Shown here piece by piece: positions 62,501 to 64,000 of a DNA stretch of 64,000 nucleotides. Position 1 is the stretch's first letter. Each line of letters opens with the position of its first letter. The position numbers and the translations under genes are program-made. Below the pieces are notes generated by a model that worked only from the letters and a program-made list of their open reading frames with translations, made no database searches and was not told the origin of the DNA. Source of the stretch: an uncultured Aquimarina sp. (lineage in GTDB: Bacteria; Bacteroidota; Bacteroidia; Flavobacteriales; Flavobacteriaceae); contig CANNBP010000006.1 of the NCBI GenBank assembly GCA_947502885.1, forward strand, positions 124,001 to 188,000, written 5' to 3'.

Positions 62501-64000
62501 TTCACTACTTTTCACATCTCTTAGTATATAATCGATTCTTTGTTTAGGTAATTTAGGATCTATTGGAACAAACGCGTTTCCTGACTTTAAAATACCTAAT
62601 ATTGCTATTATCATCGAAAAGGACCGGTCAATACAAATAGGAATAAATTCTCCTTCTAGCTTTTTTGAGATTAGATATTCTGCTAACTGATCGGACTGGT
62701 TGTCTAATTTTTCGTAACTTAATTTTTCTTCTTCATAAATTAAAGCAGTTCCTTCTGGAGTCTTAGCACACTGTTCTTTAAAGGCATCTAATACTTGATT
62801 AATTCTCTCTTTCTTAGTTTTTGTTTCATTAAACTCCTCTAGTAGTTGTATTCTTTCGTCAGGATATAAATAATCAATATTCTTTATTTTATCTTGAGGT
62901 TCTTGTGTATACCTTGCTAATACTCTTTTGAAATGCCTTACAAATCTTTCTATCAACTCTCTCTCATATACATCATTATTATAACCTATACTAAAAGATA
63001 AATAATCTCCTATTTCTTCAAAAATAATTTCCAAGTCAACTTTAGACATTACATTATCTATAAAATCAATAGTATTGAAACTTGAAGGAATAAAATTACT
63101 TGTCTTAATCTCACCTGTATTATGCAAATCAACTATAATATCAAAAAGCGCACTCCTACTTGGGTCTCTTGTCAATTTTAATTGATCCAACAATACATCA
63201 AAAGGGTAAAATTGATGAGATAAAGCATTTTGAATACTATTTTTTACTTTTTCAAAGTATTGAATTAGGCTTTCATCTTGATCCAATTCTGTCTTTATAG
63301 CTATAGTATTTGTATAAAGCCCTATTTGATTGTCTAAGTTTTCATGATCTCTACCAGAAACCGGAGTACCTATGATAAAATCATTTTGACGAGTATATTT
63401 ATGTAATAAAACACTTATAATAGTTACTAAACCGGCAAACAGACTACCTTTACTTTCCTTGGTCCATTTTTTTAATTGGTTAACAGTTTCGGGATCAATA
63501 TATGTCACTAACTTTGAACCATTACTCGTCTTTAGTTTGGGTCTTACTTTTGTTGATGGTAAATCTAATTTTGGTATTTCAGTAGAAAATTCTTTTAACC
63601 AAAATTCTTTACTTTTTTCATAATCTCCTTCTTTGAGTTTGTTTAATTGCCAAGATGAATAGTCCTTGTATTGTATTTTTAAATCTGCTAATACTGGGGC
63701 TTCTTCTTTTTTATAGGCATTGTAGTAGGATAGTAAATCCTCTGTCAACACTTTCATTGACCACCCATCACTTATGATATGGTGTATATTAAAGTAAAAA
63801 ACATAATCACTATCAGATACTTTAAACAAGATAACTCTTAATAAGGGGCCATTTATTAAATCAAAGGGCTTTGTTACGTCTTCTTGTATATATTCCTTTA
63901 TCTTCTTTTCTGGTTCTTTATTATCTCTAAAGTCATATTCCTTTATAGCGAAATCTATTTCTTTTACATCTAATATCCATTGCCGGATTTCTCCATCTGA
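56543..64000 (-). CDS. hybrid NRPS-PKS, 5' end outside window: [C]-A(Asn)-PCP-KS-AT-KR-ACP
   Basis: The frame is open to the right edge, so the start lies beyond 64000. A TTG near 63829 is inside the C domain and is not a real start: upstream codons continue as PFDLINGPLLRV. Of 2485 visible residues: partial C (1-370, HHIISDGW); A (390-880; YTSGTTGQSKG, NEYGPTE, NGKVDHS); PCP (QLGGNSLHIM, ~936); KS (1010-1430; NTACSTSL, EAHGTATKLGD, KSNMGHLDTAAG); AT (1530-1830; GHSIGEY, HAFHS for malonyl-CoA); KR (2130-2300; ITGGLGNLG, SSSIAS, GTYAAANMF); ACP (ELGGDSLKAM, ~2420). The pocket reads D-L-T-K-I-G-E-V-G-K, predicted Asn. Predicted product of the module: Asn extended by one malonate and reduced to a beta-hydroxy acid. 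The tail KYEEIL may dock to TubC_N of the next synthetase. Confidence 0.95.
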   Translation of the reverse strand, partial: SDGEIRQWILDVKEIDFAIKEYDFRDNKEPEKKIKEYIQEDVTKPFDLINGPLLRVILFKVSDSDYVFYFNIHHIISDGWSMKVLTEDLLSYYNAYKKEEAPVLADLKIQYKDYSSWQLNKLKEGDYEKSKEFWLKEFSTEIPKLDLPSTKVRPKLKTSNGSKLVTYIDPETVNQLKKWTKESKGSLFAGLVTIISVLLHKYTRQNDFIIGTPVSGRDHENLDNQIGLYTNTIAIKTELDQDESLIQYFEKVKNSIQNALSHQFYPFDVLLDQLKLTRDPSRSALFDIIVDLHNTGEIKTSNFIPSSFNTIDFIDNVMSKVDLEIIFEEIGDYLSFSIGYNNDVYERELIERFVRHFKRVLARYTQEPQDKIKNIDYLYPDERIQLLEEFNETKTKKERINQVLDAFKEQCAKTPEGTALIYEEEKLSYEKLDNQSDQLAEYLISKKLEGEFIPICIDRSFSMIIAILGILKSGNAFVPIDPKLPKQRIDYILRDVKSSEVICDEKYVKLFANRTVLNIDVFDFNNYSSKELIIDINEDKPAYCIYTSGTTGQSKGVVISHKSLSNYIQYAAKTYTNNESLKFTLVTSISFDLTITSIFTPLITGGVIEIIATQENYLEELKLVSESSLEIIKLTPSHLSVLLDFVENNKQELIDHNSKVFILGGEELPYTLVKRLFSLYGKTTTLWNEYGPTETTVGCISKKITVEDDEEILIGKPTTNVQVYILDNDELLPIGVTGEICIGGPQLALGYLNKKDETHAKFVPNPFKRDEKVYKTGDLGCWLSNGDIQYLGRIDDQVKIRGYRVGLIEVKEVLEAHNLVTEAAIVVDEENAKKRLLGYFVGKERVELSELQSYLQEQLPNYMVPSKIIQIEAIPLTSNGKVDHSILLSSIPSSIDFDTEYIAPRDQIEGELVQIWSKLLSINPKNIGIDIGFFQLGGNSLHIMELHLEIKKIFGKDVSVASLFQNTSIRLQSQLLSGKGENLKTTEKELDKLNTPRTILEEEKGSSDIAVIGMAMKAPGADNVHQFWDNLKKGVEPLKHFSEEELISFGISEDVLNDKNYIRSSFFLNDKEYFDSSFFGYLPDEAKMMDPQTRIFHELVWSALEDAGYDPLTYPGLIGLYAGSRANLNWKLFSLLTNDDSNVDWFTAAQLQDKDFLNSLVAYRLNLKGGVYTINTACSTSLVAVNQAVKSLLSGENHIALAGGIALKSADQKGYFYSEGMVSSNDGHTRTFDVLSNGTVESEGAGLVVLKKLSEAKKDGDNILAVIKGSAINNDGNRKVGFTAPSIDGQVDVIQMAQRFSGVSPNTISYIEAHGTATKLGDVIEFEALRQVFGTGASKYCALGTVKSNMGHLDTAAGITGFIKTVLCLKNKQLVPSLHFTSPNPELNYETSPFYVNTELKNWKSPYKGPCRAGVSSFGIGGTNAHVVLEEYIKEEEANKNDKPQLIILSAKTPQALEQQKKNLKKFIERTPSIDIKKLAWTLQAGRSEFLHRTSFIANNLGVLIDKIDSEDLEIDTRGENKKIVFMFPGQGAQYLNMGRDLYNTEKVFKTTIDYCFKLAASINGVDYKELLFSSEESDLINETQNTQPLLFIFEYSLAKQLDALGVKPDMMIGHSIGEYVAACISGVITLKDAIRLVIARGEMIQKLPKGTMMSVGLTEDEVQLFLNDQISIAAVNSDKSCILSGSTQAILAIQEQLDDMEVVYQELKTSHAFHSEMMAPIKEEFLKVFSEVNIESPKIPYISNVTGKKIKKDQVMHGDYWFNHIRKTVRFLDGLESIFRTNKDLIFIEIGPGKTLSNFARQCNSYTKNCRVENLVRHPKEIVNDTEYLLTSIGKLWRYGVSIDWQNLHSNAALSKISLPTYPFEKIKYPIGENLNTTLEEKLKFGTKHKKGDSSKWFYTPSWKQENILVHSKDQNNDQCYLVFKNSLNHCEKLIKKLKTTNKVIEVGEGDTFIKKNDFTYLIDPRNYKDYELLFEDLNAQNIYPENIVHLYSLGITEYKKGIYKQLGFYSLLNIAKCLNRQEKKYPIKVITITNGIHKVLGNENLQCEKSLLMGVSLIMSQENPEINSKNIDIVLGEGDMALEDKLYNEVISNTLERNIAYRYNNRWVKYYRSVELKKQEKETSRVKSKGVYLITGGLGNLGYTYAKYFQEQYDASLIIIGRSSVMEIGQEGTKSTRLKSLEDKGKVLYYKVDISNEEEVRKKIEEGESIFGTINGVIHTAGIQGEMIRRGIHLLEPEKCEEHFQPKVNGTIVLKEIFKNRELDFCIFSSSIASIIGGKEFGTYAAANMFMDHISQEGIIKNSISINYDGLNFGNETDELSTTPEETISILERVLSYPQIPQLIVSVADLDYRINKWVYKVNQKSEINQNGDTAHKKDISRDKVSTVFIEPKTETEKELVHLFETFFGIKNIGINDDFFELGGDSLKAMTLSNSIHKRYDVALDLKDFFMNPNIKSLAKKVENRLSKKEKKQEISNTKYEEIL

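Noticed and set aside
63827..63829. TTG as the start codon of the hybrid NRPS-PKS
   Set aside because: It lies inside a C domain. The upstream codons continue the domain without interruption to the window edge (PFDLINGPLLRV precedes it).
1..64000. CRISPR arrays, insertion sequences, tRNA or rRNA genes
   Set aside because: I looked for regular direct repeats with spacers, transposase motifs and tRNA cloverleaf arms in the gaps and found none I could support.

Overview
The window is AT-rich (about 30% GC by eye) and every convincing gene lies on the minus strand, so transcription runs from high to low coordinates. Outer-membrane beta-barrel and SusC-like signatures, a flavobacterial style of intergenic repeat and sparse Shine-Dalgarno signals point to Bacteroidota, most likely a marine Flavobacteriaceae. 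I cannot name the genus.

Left part (1-9300), ordinary genome. A LuxR-type response regulator (562-1209), a small histidine kinase (1559-2332) and a polytopic membrane protein (2305-3003) form a two-component neighbourhood. They are followed by an uncharacterised small protein (3056-3484) and a TPR protein that looks cut off (3670-4248). Then comes a compact operon of a DUF2891 lipoprotein, an Nramp-fold transporter and the 5-oxoprolinase subunits PxpA, PxpB and PxpC (4616-9296). Gaps here hold degenerate intergenic repeats.

Right part (about 9540-64000), one large NRPS/PKS gene cluster, cut by the right edge of the window. In transcription order it holds: [C]-A(Asn)-PCP-KS-AT-KR-ACP (56543-64000, 5' end missing); TubC_N-C-A(aromatic)-PCP-E-C-A(Asn)-PCP (48585-56540); KS-AT-KR-ACP (43711-48192); TubC_N-C-A(Asn)-PCP (40319-43708); a CmlA-like MBL-fold beta-hydroxylase (38480-40078); a secreted repeat protein (37297-38337); TubC_N-C-A(beta-Ala, with a PLP decarboxylase inserted)-PCP-E(dead)-C-A(Asp)-PCP-C (26253-36992); a carbamoyltransferase (24310-26067); an SGNH hydrolase (22220-24283); an outer-membrane receptor (19617-22007); a type II thioesterase (18881-19645); a luciferase-like flavin enzyme (17332-18324); a SyrD/PvdE-type peptide exporter (15690-17330); C-A(Gly)-PCP-C (11103-15548); and a serine hydrolase of the class C beta-lactamase fold (9617-10981). 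A strong terminator at 9541-9576 marks the end.

Reading the modules in order gives a partial chain: Asn extended by malonate and ketoreduced, D-aromatic residue, Asn extended by malonate and ketoreduced, Asn, beta-Ala, Asp, and perhaps Gly. The predicted hydroxyl groups could be carbamoylated, and one residue may also be beta-hydroxylated.

The most remarkable object is the beta-Ala module. A complete PLP decarboxylase, resembling PLP-dependent aspartate 1-decarboxylases (PanP type), sits inside the adenylation domain between motifs A5 and A6. The pocket code of that host A domain reads as beta-alanine. The simplest reading is a module that makes its own beta-alanine from aspartate. The epimerization domain behind it has lost its catalytic motif, as expected after an achiral residue.
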